From Paenibacillus sinopodophylli (GTDB lineage Bacteria; Bacillota; Bacilli; Paenibacillales; Paenibacillaceae), in the NCBI RefSeq assembly GCF_005930355.1, contig NZ_VDBO01000004.1, forward strand, positions 103,923-167,922: a DNA stretch of 64,000 bases, written 5' to 3'. Shown in pieces: positions 9,106 through 18,125 of this stretch. The notes under the pieces were generated by a model. That model saw only the letters and a program-made list of their open reading frames with translations, was not told the DNA's origin and searched no databases. The position numbers and the translations under genes are program-made. The stretch's first letter is position 1; each line of letters opens with the position of its first letter.

Positions 9106-9186
9106 TTACCAGCGTGCTGGCAGTTCCTTACCAGCGTGCTGGCAGTTCCTTACCAGCGTGCTGGCAGTTCCTTACCAGCGTGCTGT
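9106..9186. repeat. 22-bp tandem repeat (about 3.6 copies) derived from the iolA 3' end
   Basis: Units start at 9106, 9128, 9150 and 9172 with a period of exactly 22 bases; the first three are identical. The fourth, partial unit is the last coding bases and TAA stop of iolA, so the array is a tandem duplication of the gene's own 3' end into the iolA-iolG spacer. Each unit holds the near-palindrome CCAGCGTGCTGG, so the mRNA would carry a row of small hairpins. Confidence 0.9.
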
Positions 9187-10617
9187 CACCATTTTCTTAC
9201 GAGTGTAGAATTCAACGCCGTCCGTGCCGTTTGCGTGAAGATCACCGTAGAACGATTTCTTCCAACCCGAGAATGGGAAAAATGCCATTGGTGCCGGTAC
9301 GCCTAGATTGATTCCGAGCATGCCTGCGTCAATCGTCTCGCGGAATTGGCGGACGCTGCTGCCGTTCGTTGTGAACAAGCAGGCACCATTGGCGAAATCA
9401 GACTCGTTCGCAATCGCAATCGCATCCTCCAGCGTCGCTGCGCGAACGACTGCAAGCACAGGAGCAAATATCTCATCCTGCCAAATTTTCATGCCGCGTT
9501 CGACATTATCGAATATCGTCGGCCCAACAAAATATCCTTCTCCATCAACAGCCGTATCCTTGCGTCCGTCGCGTACGAGCAAGGCTCCTTCCTTCTCGCC
9601 TGTTTCAATATAATGAAGCGTTCTTTCCTTATGAGCACCGCGAATGACTGGGCCGAGGAATACATTTTCTGTCATACCATTACCAATCGTAATCCCATTG
9701 GCCGCTTCGGTAAGCTTACCGACAAGCGTATCGGCTACATCGCCAACCGCTACAACAACCGCACAAGCCATGCAGCGTTCGCCAGCCGATCCGAAGGCTG
9801 CGCTCACGATTTCTTTGACAGTCAGATCCAGATTAGCGTCAGGAAGAACGATAGAGTGGTTTTTCGCGCCAGCGAGCGCTTGTACACGCTTGCCGTTCGC
9901 CGTTCCCGTTTTATACACATACTCTGCAACAGGCTGCGAACCAACGAATGATACGCCTGCAATGTCCTTATGCTCAAGAATGCCATTCACAACATCACGC
10001 GCTCCATGCACGATATTAAGCACGCCAGCAGGAAGTCCCGCTTCCGCGAACAGCTCCGCAAGTCGTTCTGCAAGCAAAGGCGTGCGTTCCGACGGCTTCA
10101 ACACGAAGGTATTGCCGCATGCGATGGCAAGCGGGAACATCCAGCAAGGCACCATCATCGGGAAGTTAAACGGGGTAATTCCGCCGATTACACCGATCGG
10201 ATAGCGGTACATACCCGATTCAATATTGGAAGCAATATCGGGCAATTGCTTGCCCATCATCAGATTCGGAGCGCCAGCAGCAAACTCCACGCATTCAATG
10301 CCGCGCAGCACCTCTCCATAAGCTTCATTGTAGCTTTTGCCATTCTCTCTCGTGATGAGCTGAGCCAGCTCCTCCCAATGATCAACGAGCAGCTGCTGAT
10401 ATTTGAACAGCACGCGCGCGCGTTTCGGAACCGGTGTTTTGCTCCAGCCTTGGAAAGCAGCTTTTGCTGCGATAACCGCTTTGTCGACATCCTCTTTCGT
10501 TGATAGAGGGACATGCGCAATCGTTTCCTCCGTTGCCGGATTAACAACCGCCTCTACTGCAGAGGTTGAAGCCTCCACCCATTCTCCGCCGATCCAATTT
10601 TTTAATGTTTTTGCCAT
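9172..10617 (-). CDS. iolA: CoA-acylating methylmalonate-semialdehyde dehydrogenase
   Basis: This aldehyde dehydrogenase superfamily enzyme of 481 residues oxidises malonic (or methylmalonic) semialdehyde to acetyl-CoA (or propionyl-CoA) and CO2, the last step of inositol breakdown. It shows '[18 protein letters not shown]' and the catalytic cysteine motif '[12 protein letters not shown]' (Cys near residue 282), which is characteristic of MmsA/IolA rather than generic ALDHs. AAAGGAG lies before the ATG. It is the fourth gene of the operon. Oddly, its final codons and stop are the founder unit of a 22-base tandem repeat extending downstream. Confidence 0.94.
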   Translation of the reverse strand: MAKTLKNWIGGEWVEASTSAVEAVVNPATEETIAHVPLSTKEDVDKAVIAAKAAFQGWSKTPVPKRARVLFKYQQLLVDHWEELAQLITRENGKSYNEAYGEVLRGIECVEFAAGAPNLMMGKQLPDIASNIESGMYRYPIGVIGGITPFNFPMMVPCWMFPLAIACGNTFVLKPSERTPLLAERLAELFAEAGLPAGVLNIVHGARDVVNGILEHKDIAGVSFVGSQPVAEYVYKTGTANGKRVQALAGAKNHSIVLPDANLDLTVKEIVSAAFGSAGERCMACAVVVAVGDVADTLVGKLTEAANGITIGNGMTENVFLGPVIRGAHKERTLHYIETGEKEGALLVRDGRKDTAVDGEGYFVGPTIFDNVERGMKIWQDEIFAPVLAVVRAATLEDAIAIANESDFANGACLFTTNGSSVRQFRETIDAGMLGINLGVPAPMAFFPFSGWKKSFYGDLHANGTDGVEFYTRKKMVTARW

Positions 10618-10637
10618 TTTGTCGCTCTCCTTTCGCC

Positions 10638-11648
10638 TTATGAAGCTGTAATTTCACCGCGCTCACAGCGCTGGATATAATCATTGACTTGGTCAGTTGT
10701 TGGCATTGCGTCCGAGCAGCTGTGGCTCGAAATAACGATGCAGGCAGCCGCGCTGCCATATTCCATACTTTTCTCCAGCGTCCAGCCTTGCATCACCCCG
10801 TATAGGAAACCAGCTGCGTACGAATCGCCTGCTCCGAAGGTTTTGATAACCTTCGCTGGATAGCTCTTGGCCCGATGCTCTGAGCCTTCCTTCGTATAAG
10901 CGATGGAGCCTTCCTTGCCGTGCTTGATAATCGCCAGCTTAGCCGAATAGCTGAACCACTTTGTTGCCGTCACCCGGTCATCATGCTCGGGATTGTTTTC
11001 AAACATCTCCATTTGGTCGAACTCTTCGCGCGTACCGATGAGAATATCGCATTTCTCCGCCGCTAGATTATAGTAAACAGCTGTTTCCTCAGCAGATTTC
11101 CATGTGTAAGGACGGTAATCCAGATCAAATGCGATAACAGCTCCATGTTTCTTCGCATATTCAAGCGCTTGGAATACCGCCTCCCGTGAAGGGCTTTGAG
11201 CCAAAGCCGTGCCTGAGATCAGCAGCAGCTTCGTCTGAGCGATCAATTGCTCGCTTACTTCCTCCGGTCTCAGCAGCAAATCAGCGACGTTATCACGGTA
11301 CATAAGAATACTGCACTCGGACGGGCTTTTAATTTCGGTAAAAGCAAGCCCTGTTACTGCACCGGTCTTATCTACTTTGACACTCGACGTATCAATGCCT
11401 TCGCGCTGCAAGTAGCTGGAAATGAATCTGCCCATTTGATCATCAGCAATTTTTCCGATAAAAGCCGTCTTCTGTCCGAGTCTCGACATCCCGATTGCAA
11501 TGTTCGCAGGCGAGCCGCCGACATATTTGGTGAAGGTCATCGTCTCTTCCATCGGACGGTTAATTTCATTCGCATTCAAATCTATACATAAGCGTCCAAT
11601 CGCTGTAAAGTCGAATTTCTTGCCGCTTGGGAAATTTACATGCTGCAT
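10638..11648 (-). CDS. iolC: 5-dehydro-2-deoxygluconokinase (PfkB family)
   Basis: This 336-residue sugar kinase phosphorylates 2-deoxy-5-keto-gluconate with ATP. The N-terminal '[15 protein letters not shown]' and the C-terminal '[15 protein letters not shown]' are the two PfkB signatures; the latter contains the catalytic Asp. GGAGG lies seven bases before the ATG. It lies between iolE (13 bases upstream) and iolA (20 bases downstream). Its product needs an IolJ-type aldolase, which is not present in this window. Confidence 0.93.
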   Translation of the reverse strand: MQHVNFPSGKKFDFTAIGRLCIDLNANEINRPMEETMTFTKYVGGSPANIAIGMSRLGQKTAFIGKIADDQMGRFISSYLQREGIDTSSVKVDKTGAVTGLAFTEIKSPSECSILMYRDNVADLLLRPEEVSEQLIAQTKLLLISGTALAQSPSREAVFQALEYAKKHGAVIAFDLDYRPYTWKSAEETAVYYNLAAEKCDILIGTREEFDQMEMFENNPEHDDRVTATKWFSYSAKLAIIKHGKEGSIAYTKEGSEHRAKSYPAKVIKTFGAGDSYAAGFLYGVMQGWTLEKSMEYGSAAACIVISSHSCSDAMPTTDQVNDYIQRCERGEITAS

Positions 11649-11661
11649 GCTTCTGCCTCCT

Positions 11662-12561
11662 TTATGTGATGTTCAAGGATTTCAAATACTTCAAAGCTTG
11701 CTCTGCATACTCATATGCGGGATGCTCAGCAGGGTCCTGCTCGCCTTCGAGCATCGCCCACCCGCTATAGCCACGACTCACGAGCTCCTTGATGATCGGC
11801 TCGAAATCGATGCAGCCATCGCCTGGAACGGTGAACACGCCGTTGCGGATGCAGCTTACGAAATCGGCTTGCTCGCCGCGCGAGCGATCCAGCACATCTG
11901 GCCGAATATCTTTGAGATGGACATACGCGATTCTGTCATAATGCTTGCGCAGAACAGCCAACGGATCAGCACCGCCGTAATAAGCGTGGCCCGTATCAAA
12001 CAGCAGATAGACGAGCGATGGATCAGTCAGCTCCATCAGCTTGTCGATTTCCTCCGGACTTTCAATAACCGTACCGCCATGATGATGATAGGTCAGCTTC
12101 AGACCATATTCCTGAGCGATAGCGCCTGCCGCATTCAGTCCTTCAGCAAGGCTCTTCCAGCCTGCTTCGTCAAGACAAAGCACTTCTTTCTCATTCGGAG
12201 TCCGCCGCACATCGAAATGCAGAGAGCCTCCGCCCTCACAGGTGCTGATGACCTTACTGCCCATTCCCTGCAAATATTTGGCGTGAGCGCGGTATGCAGC
12301 AAGCTCAACATCGCGATAGCTCGGATCAGAGAACAATACGGTCTTCCACTGTGAGGTTAAGCTGATGCCGCGCTTTGACAGCTCCTGCATAAGCACCTCT
12401 GGATCAGTCGGAAACCTACAGCCCATCTCCGTGCCAGTCAGACCCAGCGCCTGAATTTCATCTACAATTTGCTCGAATGTTGTATGCTCCCCATGCTCCT
12501 TGACGTCCTCGCCTACCCAGTTGATAGGATGAATGCCCAGCTTGAAAGGAAAGTTACCCAT
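11662..12561 (-). CDS. iolE: Myo-inosose-2 dehydratase
   Basis: This 299-residue TIM-barrel protein of the xylose-isomerase-like/AP endonuclease 2 superfamily is close in length to known IolE. It removes water from scyllo-inosose to give a trihydroxycyclohexane-dione. The N-terminus 'KLGIHPINWVGED' and the metal-ligand stretches 'LTYHHHGGTV' and 'LLFDTGHAYYGG' fit the family. AAAGGAG precedes the ATG by nine bases. It is the second gene of the operon, 26 bases after iolD. Confidence 0.93.
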   Translation of the reverse strand: MGNFPFKLGIHPINWVGEDVKEHGEHTTFEQIVDEIQALGLTGTEMGCRFPTDPEVLMQELSKRGISLTSQWKTVLFSDPSYRDVELAAYRAHAKYLQGMGSKVISTCEGGGSLHFDVRRTPNEKEVLCLDEAGWKSLAEGLNAAGAIAQEYGLKLTYHHHGGTVIESPEEIDKLMELTDPSLVYLLFDTGHAYYGGADPLAVLRKHYDRIAYVHLKDIRPDVLDRSRGEQADFVSCIRNGVFTVPGDGCIDFEPIIKELVSRGYSGWAMLEGEQDPAEHPAYEYAEQALKYLKSLNIT

Positions 12562-12586
12562 CAGTGATTTCTCCTTTTACCCTCGT

Positions 12587-14452
12587 TTAGATGAGATGTA
12601 CCGATTCAATCGTATCCTTCATTTCCTTGTGAGCCTGCGTGACCTTCTCGCTGACAGACACTTCAGGCACGCCCACATTCCACCATGATTCATAGCCAGC
12701 CGTATTCGTACCTGGTACGACTGGAATTTCAATTAATGTCGTTCCTTGCTCATTCTTCGCTTGGCGAATCGCTTCTCTCAGCTCTTCAGCCGTTGTTGCT
12801 TTATAAGTCGCAGCCCCCATGCTCCGTGCATGTGCCGAGAAATCGATTGGCATATAGCTGCCCGTTAACGTACCGGATTGACCAGAGCGGAATCGGAACT
12901 CATTGCCGAAGCCATCGCTGCCGTGACCTCTCTGCAAATTGTGAATGCATTGATAGCCGTGGTTATCAAGCAGAAGCACCGTAATTTTGCGTCCCTCCTG
13001 AATGCTCGTAACAAGCTCGGAATGAAGCATCAGATAGCTGCCGTCGCCGAGTATCGCATAGACATCCTTATCCGGCTCAGCAAGTGCCGCACCGAAAGCT
13101 CCGCTAACCTCATAACCCATGCAGGAAAATCCGTATTCCATATGGTAGGTTTTTGGCAGGGCCGAGCGCCATACGCGATGAAGGTCACCTGGCAGGCTTC
13201 CCGCTGCGCAAACGATAATATCAGACTCGCCTAAGCTCTCGTTAATTACGCCAAGCGCTCTCGTCTGAGCAAATCCGTCTTCGTGCTCAGCAGCGTACAA
13301 GCGATCTACTTCGGCATCCCATTGCTGCTTGAGTGCTGCAACCTCAGATTGTGCATAGTCCGTACGATAGCTGCGCTCGGTCAGCGCGAGCTGAAGTGCT
13401 TGCAAACCGACTTGCGCATCGCAAGTGAGCGATAAGCCGCTCAGCTTATGAGAGTCAAATGCACTTACGTTCAAATTGACGAATTCAACATCTTCGCTGC
13501 GGAAAGCAGATTTCGAGGCTGTCGTGAAATCCGAATACCGCGTACCAACACCAATAATGAGATCGGCCTCTGCTGCAAGGCGATTAGCCGCTAATGTACC
13601 CGTAACGCCGACAGCTCCCGCATTCAGCGGATGGTTCCATGGCAGCGAGCTTTTTCCCGCCTGCGTCTCCGCTACAGGAATGCCGAACGCCTCGGCGAAC
13701 GCTGCCAGCTCCTTCATCGCATTCGAATACAGCACGCCTCCACCAGCAATAATGAGCGGCCTTTTCTTCTTCCCGATTAATCCGGCCGCACGCTCTAATG
13801 CTTCCGGTGCAGGCTGGCGGCGATCCAGGTAATGAACTTTTTTATCGAAAAAGGATTCCGGATAATCGAACGCTTCCGCCTGAACATCCTGCGGCAATGC
13901 CAACGTGACTGCTCCAGTCTCCGCTGGGTCCGTCAGCACGCGCATCGCTTGAATACCTGCTTGCATGAGCTGCTCCGGACGCACGATGCGATCCCAATAT
14001 TTGCTTACAGGCTTGAAAGCGTCTACAGCCGAAATCGTATAATCTGACGCAACCTCCAGCTGCTGCAGTACAGGATCGGGATGCCTCGATGCAAAATTAT
14101 CTCCCGGAAGCAGCAGCACTGGAATCCGGTTGACTGTCGCCGTGGCAGCAGCCGTTACCATGTTCAATGCGCCAGGTCCGATAGAAGACGTGCACGCATA
14201 GATTTGAAGCCGATTTTTTTGCTTCGCGAAAGCGGTTGCAGTATGAACCATGCCTTGCTCGTTTTTCCCTTGCATGAACGTCAGTTCTCCAGGGCTGCGT
14301 TCAAGCGCCTCTCCTAGACCCGTTACGTTGCCATGTCCGAAGATGCCTATAACACCCTTTACAAACTTTGATTCCACTCCGTCTACAGATACATATTGGT
14401 TGTCTAGAAAACGAAGTAATGCTTGAGCCATCGTTAACCGGATTTTATTCAT
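12587..14452 (-). CDS. iolD: 3D-(3,5/4)-trihydroxycyclohexane-1,2-dione hydrolase (TPP-dependent)
   Basis: This 621-residue thiamine-diphosphate enzyme opens the inositol-derived ring. It has the three-domain acetolactate-synthase-like layout. The N-terminal pyrimidine domain carries 'GIFGHGNVTGLGEAL' and the C-terminal cofactor motif is 'ILGDGSYLMLHSEL' followed by 'LLLDNHGYQCI'. ATG 14452 is preferred to an in-frame TTG nine bases upstream because GGAGG sits nine bases before the ATG. It is the first gene of the operon, directly behind a promoter with overlapping operators. Confidence 0.94.
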   Translation of the reverse strand: MNKIRLTMAQALLRFLDNQYVSVDGVESKFVKGVIGIFGHGNVTGLGEALERSPGELTFMQGKNEQGMVHTATAFAKQKNRLQIYACTSSIGPGALNMVTAAATATVNRIPVLLLPGDNFASRHPDPVLQQLEVASDYTISAVDAFKPVSKYWDRIVRPEQLMQAGIQAMRVLTDPAETGAVTLALPQDVQAEAFDYPESFFDKKVHYLDRRQPAPEALERAAGLIGKKKRPLIIAGGGVLYSNAMKELAAFAEAFGIPVAETQAGKSSLPWNHPLNAGAVGVTGTLAANRLAAEADLIIGVGTRYSDFTTASKSAFRSEDVEFVNLNVSAFDSHKLSGLSLTCDAQVGLQALQLALTERSYRTDYAQSEVAALKQQWDAEVDRLYAAEHEDGFAQTRALGVINESLGESDIIVCAAGSLPGDLHRVWRSALPKTYHMEYGFSCMGYEVSGAFGAALAEPDKDVYAILGDGSYLMLHSELVTSIQEGRKITVLLLDNHGYQCIHNLQRGHGSDGFGNEFRFRSGQSGTLTGSYMPIDFSAHARSMGAATYKATTAEELREAIRQAKNEQGTTLIEIPVVPGTNTAGYESWWNVGVPEVSVSEKVTQAHKEMKDTIESVHLI

Positions 14453-14478
14453 ATTTAGCAACCTCCATCAGTAGGTGT

Positions 14479-14509
14479 AGCGCTTAACTTAATGAGGTTA
14501 AGCGCTTAA
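14479..14509. promoter_or_regulatory. Two-site palindromic operator for a LacI-type repressor
   Basis: A perfect 12-base palindrome, TTAAGCGCTTAA (14498-14509), and a second AGCGCT core (14479-14484) have centres 22 bases apart, two helical turns. Together they also form GCGCTTAAC...GTTAAGCGC, a 9-base inverted repeat. The central CG and half-site style match LacI-family operators. The sites lie just downstream of the predicted -10 box, where repressor binding would block iolD transcription. The regulator is presumably the adjacent LacI-family gene (inference). Confidence 0.75.
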
Positions 14510-14517
14510 TTGACCTT

Positions 14518-14546
14518 AATATACACCAAATTGATGGGTCCGGCAA
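14518..14546 (-). promoter_or_regulatory. Predicted sigma-A promoter of the iol operon
   Basis: On the minus strand TTGCCG (14541-14546) and TATATT (14518-14523) are separated by exactly 17 bases. The start of transcription would fall near 14510, inside the operator, about 60 bases before the iolD ATG. Confidence 0.7.
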
Positions 14547-14571
14547 TCTTTTTATTTTGCAGCCAACAACA

Positions 14572-14620
14572 AATAGAGGATCAGCAAGCAGGAGCCTCCT
14601 CCTCTAGCCGATCCTCTATT
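14572..14620 (-). terminator. Terminator of the LacI-type regulator gene
   Basis: An 11-base outer stem (AATAGAGGATC with its complement) and an inner AGGAGGCT-type pairing begin 17 bases after the regulator's stop codon and are followed on the minus strand by TTTGTTGTTG. It separates the regulator transcript from the iol operon promoter. Confidence 0.7.
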
Positions 14621-14636
14621 AAGCAGAGCATGTATA

Positions 14637-15641
14637 CTACCGTTTGCTTGCTGTCGATTGACGAATGACAAGCTCCGGCTGAAGGACAACCCGATGGTCA
14701 CTTTTCTCACCCGACTCCAGCATCTCGATCAATGCATCTACCGCAAGCTGTCCCATTTCCTTTGTTGGCTGGGCAATTGTTGTAAGTGGAGGATCTGTCA
14801 GTTCCGCCAAAATCGTGTTATCAAATCCGATAATGGATATGTCCTCTGGTACTCGCAAGCCTAACTCCTTCGCAGCTTTGAGTGCGCCAATAGCGAGCAA
14901 GTCATTACAGCAGAACAGCGCCGTAGGCGGATTAGAAGCGCGCAGCAGTTCCGCTGCTTGCACTTTGCCGTCTTGTACCAATTCATCTCCGCAAATCCGA
15001 ATCATGCCGTCACCCATTTGCAGACCGGCCTCGTTCCACTTGGATACAAAACCTCTAATCCGTTCCCTGCTGCTGCTGACTTCCTCACTCTCTGCCAATA
15101 TGCCTACACGGGAATGGTTCTGATCAAGCAGATGACTCGCCGCCAAGCCTCCCCCGCAATAGTCGTCAATAATGACTGTCTTAGCTCCAAGATTCGCCTC
15201 GCGGGCAATGACTACGACAGGCACCTTGCCTTTCATCAAGCTCGTAAGTGTGCTTTTGTTCGCAATTCCGGTACCGATTATCATCCCATCTACACGCTTC
15301 TGCTGCATGAGGGACAAATATCGCTCTGCCCGCTCCTTCTTATTATCTGTACTGCATATAAATAGGCTATAGCCCAGATGATGGCTCTGATCCTCAACGG
15401 CGCGTGCAATTTCAGCAAAAAAGGGATTGGATATGTCCGGCACAAGAAGACCTAGCGTAAAGGTTTTCTTTCCCGTCAATGCAGATGCAATGACACTTGG
15501 CTGATAATTTAGCCTCTCCATGACCTGCGTAATTTCTTGCCTGCGCTGCTCGCTTATTTTGCCTTTTCCGTTAATGACTTGAGATACTGCCGCAATGGAT
15601 ACGCCAGCCTCCCGAGCCACATCGTATATCGTCATTTTCAT
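14637..15641 (-). CDS. LacI-family transcriptional regulator of the inositol operon
   Basis: This 334-residue protein has an N-terminal LacI helix-turn-helix ('MTIYDVAREAGVSIAAVSQVING') and a periplasmic-binding-protein-like effector domain ('TLGLLVPDISNPFFAEIARAV'). It lies immediately upstream of iolD in the same direction but with its own terminator. Palindromic operators of the right type overlap the iolD promoter, so it is very probably the operon's repressor, with an inositol intermediate as inducer (inference). In Bacillus subtilis the equivalent role is filled by IolR, a DeoR-type protein, so the control here is of a different family. Confidence 0.88.
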   Translation of the reverse strand: MKMTIYDVAREAGVSIAAVSQVINGKGKISEQRRQEITQVMERLNYQPSVIASALTGKKTFTLGLLVPDISNPFFAEIARAVEDQSHHLGYSLFICSTDNKKERAERYLSLMQQKRVDGMIIGTGIANKSTLTSLMKGKVPVVVIAREANLGAKTVIIDDYCGGGLAASHLLDQNHSRVGILAESEEVSSSRERIRGFVSKWNEAGLQMGDGMIRICGDELVQDGKVQAAELLRASNPPTALFCCNDLLAIGALKAAKELGLRVPEDISIIGFDNTILAELTDPPLTTIAQPTKEMGQLAVDALIEMLESGEKSDHRVVLQPELVIRQSTASKR

Positions 15642-15778
15642 TCATATTCCTCATTTAACGGTCGTATAGGTTTCCCCTCATTATGAATAGCACCTGCTGA
15701 ATTTGCAAGACTTTAGCACTAACGATTGGAAGAAACACCAGACGGCGTCCTTCCCATAGTCGCCATCGTTTCAGCGAA

Positions 15779-15823
15779 ACGTATAGAGAAAGGATGAGCA
15801 AACTCATATCCTTTCCTATACGT
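15779..15823. terminator. Hairpin downstream of the small membrane protein gene
   Basis: ACGTATAG-AAAGGAT-GAG pairs with its complement around a CAAA loop, with small bulges. A second small hairpin (CGTTTC-AGC-GAAACG) abuts it at 15767-15781. There is no clear T-run on either strand, so a terminator function is only likely by position. The rest of 15642-15869 shows no gene. Confidence 0.45.
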
Positions 15824-15869
15824 CAAGAAAAAACGCCTTCCCATCATGTGTGGAGTCGGCGTCTCTTCG

Positions 15870-16058
15870 TTATTTGCGGCGAGCTTTGGCTATTCTGGAA
15901 TAAATAATGATTGTTGCAACAAGCATGGCAATGAAGCCTAAGTTTTCCGCAGCGTCGGGGGTCATCCCGAATAATTTGCAAAGATTCGTAATGAAGCTCT
16001 TCACAAGCAGCGCGACCACAATAAGGAAGATCGGCCGTATAAAATTAAATTTTCTCAA
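15870..16058 (-). CDS. Small two-TM membrane protein
   Basis: A 62-residue protein with two hydrophobic segments ('FLIVVALLVKSFIT' and 'NLGFIAMLVATIIIYS') and a basic C-terminus. The only start is TTG, with AGGAG about eleven bases upstream. I do not recognise a family. It stands alone between the inositol regulator and the acetate-type transporter. The membrane pattern and ribosome site support a real gene, but no function can be assigned. Confidence 0.5.
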   Translation of the reverse strand: MRKFNFIRPIFLIVVALLVKSFITNLCKLFGMTPDAAENLGFIAMLVATIIIYSRIAKARRK

Positions 16059-16256
16059 CTTCTGTTACACTCCTGCCATAGATGAAATGGGATCTCTCCA
16101 TCTATTATCAGCGCATGTAATCGCTTAACGGGAGCTCCTAATGAAAACATACCAGTTTTGCTGCAAATAGTCCAACCCCTTATGCTCTAAACCCTTGGAA
16201 AAATGCGAGATTCATAACGACGAGCCTGCTTCAACCTACGTTTCTTGAATATTGAA

Positions 16257-16302
16257 ACAAAAAAGCTGCCCCTCACCATCTGAGATGATGAAGGACAGCT
16301 TT
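16257..16302 (-). terminator. Rho-independent terminator of the SatP/YaaH-type gene
   Basis: On the minus strand AAAGCTG...CAGCTTTTTTG forms a stem with an inner CATCATCT/TGGTG pairing and a T-run. It begins 12 bases after the transporter stop codon. Confidence 0.8.
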
Positions 16303-16313
16303 CGTTAAATCAT

Positions 16314-16937
16314 TTATTTCTTGAAAATGCCAAACGGTGCGCCTACAGGCAAGAAACTGCGTCCGAAATGAGCGTTCAGTACCGATGCGCCACTTCCGTA
16401 GAAGGATACGATTGCGATACATAGCTCCGCATATGCAGCCATTGTATGGAATACATTCGGCGCAACGCCAAATGCGTCAAAAGTAAGACCAAGGAATAAA
16501 AAATCAATGAGAATGAAAATAATAAACAATACTTTATTCGCTTCCATAGCGCCTATGGTCATGAAGAGTGTAAAGATCAGATAACCTAGAAATGCGAATC
16601 CAAGCTGCTTGCCGTCTGCATCTGCTTGCAGAATGGTTCCGAACACGCCTAGCTTGATCATCCAGCTGCATGCGACAGCGAGCCAGAAAAATGCATATGC
16701 CCCAAAAGCTGTCGTACCGAATGTATTGTTTCGTTTGGAATCTTGAATACAAGCGAACAATTGAGCGAAAGCGCCCAAGAAAATAGCCCATGGAATAACT
16801 AAGCTATAGCCGTCAGTAATTCCTAACTTCTGTGAAGAAGCGACAAGTGTTACCATAGCCAAACCGAATAAGCCAAGCGCACTCGGGTCAGCGTTAACAA
16901 TCTTTACTTGCTGTGTTTGAATCGTTTGCGATGTCAT
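16314..16937 (-). CDS. Acetate uptake transporter family (GPR1/FUN34/SatP)
   Basis: This 207-residue membrane protein has six hydrophobic segments. The N-terminal signature 'ADPSALGLFGLAMVTLV' matches the NPAPLGL-type motif of the AceTr family of acetate/succinate permeases, although the leading Asn-Pro is altered to Asp-Pro. The start at 16937 is chosen because GGAGG lies five bases upstream; the open frame runs ten codons further. It is a single-gene unit ended by its own terminator. The exact substrate is not proven by sequence. Confidence 0.85.
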   Translation of the reverse strand: MTSQTIQTQQVKIVNADPSALGLFGLAMVTLVASSQKLGITDGYSLVIPWAIFLGAFAQLFACIQDSKRNNTFGTTAFGAYAFFWLAVACSWMIKLGVFGTILQADADGKQLGFAFLGYLIFTLFMTIGAMEANKVLFIIFILIDFLFLGLTFDAFGVAPNVFHTMAAYAELCIAIVSFYGSGASVLNAHFGRSFLPVGAPFGIFKK

Positions 16938-17072
16938 AGATGCCTCCATTGGAATAAAATAATACATTGTCCTTGCCGAAGCAGCGACATAATATTATAG
17001 CAACAATGAAGACATATTTCAATATACTTGTTCTAATGCTCATAAAAGCGTGATCAAGTTAAGCAGGTTTCT

Positions 17073-17684
17073 TTACACCTGTTTCCGCGAGCGGAAACAA
17101 GCATATATAATGATTAGAAAGAACATATAGATGCCGCATGTGACCAAAACGTTAGTAACACTTGAAAATAACTGATCACCCATAAAGGCAAATACAAACA
17201 TGATGGGGATTTTTCCAATTAAGGTAGCAAGAACAAAATTTCCAATGGGCATTTGACTAATCGCTGAGGCCGCATTGACAGCCTGAGCGGGTACAAACGG
17301 AATAAGCCTGGCCATACATACAGCCATGAACGCATTACGATCGAAGTCGTGCATGAACCGATCCATTCTACTCGATTTCGCTAGAAATGAACGTCCCCAA
17401 TTTTGCAGAAGGGCTCGTACGATCCAGAATGTAAGAGCGGCAGCTATAGTTGAACTCATTACATTAATCAAGCTTCCCCAAATAGGTCCGTATTGCGCGC
17501 CCATCATCGTTGCTATAAAGCCAAATGGGAAAAACGGAATAGTTGCCGTTAGAACTGCAATGCCAATCATCCAAGGGAGACGCTTCATTCCATCTTGAGC
17601 GATCCACGATAAAATGGGCTCCTGATTAACTAGTATAGCTGCAATCACTAATGTATAGAGGAGAACAACGATTGCTATTTTCAT
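17073..17684 (-). CDS. TVP38/TMEM64 family (VTT-domain) membrane protein
   Basis: This is a 203-residue integral membrane protein with a central VTT/SNARE-associated domain: 'FFPFGFIATMMGAQYGPIWGSLINV' and 'MARLIPFVPAQAVNAASAIS'. The family (DedA-like) is implicated in lipid transport and membrane homeostasis. Its ATG shares one base with the stop codon of the DUF1801 gene upstream (TAATG), so the two are translationally coupled. No specific role can be deduced. Confidence 0.85.
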   Translation of the reverse strand: MKIAIVVLLYTLVIAAILVNQEPILSWIAQDGMKRLPWMIGIAVLTATIPFFPFGFIATMMGAQYGPIWGSLINVMSSTIAAALTFWIVRALLQNWGRSFLAKSSRMDRFMHDFDRNAFMAVCMARLIPFVPAQAVNAASAISQMPIGNFVLATLIGKIPIMFVFAFMGDQLFSSVTNVLVTCGIYMFFLIIIYACFRSRKQV

Positions 17685-18103
17685 TACTTTGGATACGTCT
17701 CATTGAGAAATGCAACAGAATGGCGAATCATCTGTTTCAACACAGCAACGTCAATGTCCGCTACTTTATTGATATAGACACAAGCTTTTCCTGAGGTGTA
17801 CTTCCCGAAATGTTGCAGCAGTTCCGCTATTTCGGTATCACCCGTTGCAAAATATAAACTTATTTTTGCTTTTCTTGGCGAGAACCCAGCCAGTGGAGCA
17901 TCCCCTTCATGCCCCGAATCGTAACGGTAATGATAAGAACCAAAACCAATGATGCTTGGCCCCCACATTTTAGCTGAATACCCCGTCGTTTCTGTAAAAA
18001 TTTCTAACAGACGATATGCATCTTCGCGCTTCTTCGCATTCTCAATGAGATCAAGAAATTCGATTACGCTATTGTCGGTTTCTTTGGTCTTCTGCTCGTA
18101 CAT
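17684..18103 (-). CDS. DUF1801 (YdhG-like) domain protein
   Basis: This 139-residue cytoplasmic protein carries the DUF1801 fold signature: 'SAKMWGPSIIGFGSYHYRYDSGHEGD' and 'KISLYFATGD' followed by 'GKYTSGKACVYINKVADID'. The molecular function is unknown; members are often grouped with stress or small-molecule-binding proteins. AAAGGAG lies eleven bases before the ATG. It is the middle gene of a three-gene set with the helix-hairpin-helix protein upstream and the VTT protein downstream. Confidence 0.85.
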   Translation of the reverse strand: MYEQKTKETDNSVIEFLDLIENAKKREDAYRLLEIFTETTGYSAKMWGPSIIGFGSYHYRYDSGHEGDAPLAGFSPRKAKISLYFATGDTEIAELLQHFGKYTSGKACVYINKVADIDVAVLKQMIRHSVAFLNETYPK

Positions 18104-18125
18104 CTGTGGTAGCGCTCCTTTCTAC

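Noticed and set aside
9106-9186. CRISPR array
   Set aside because: The repeats are directly adjacent with no spacers and derive from the iolA 3' end; no cas genes are present.
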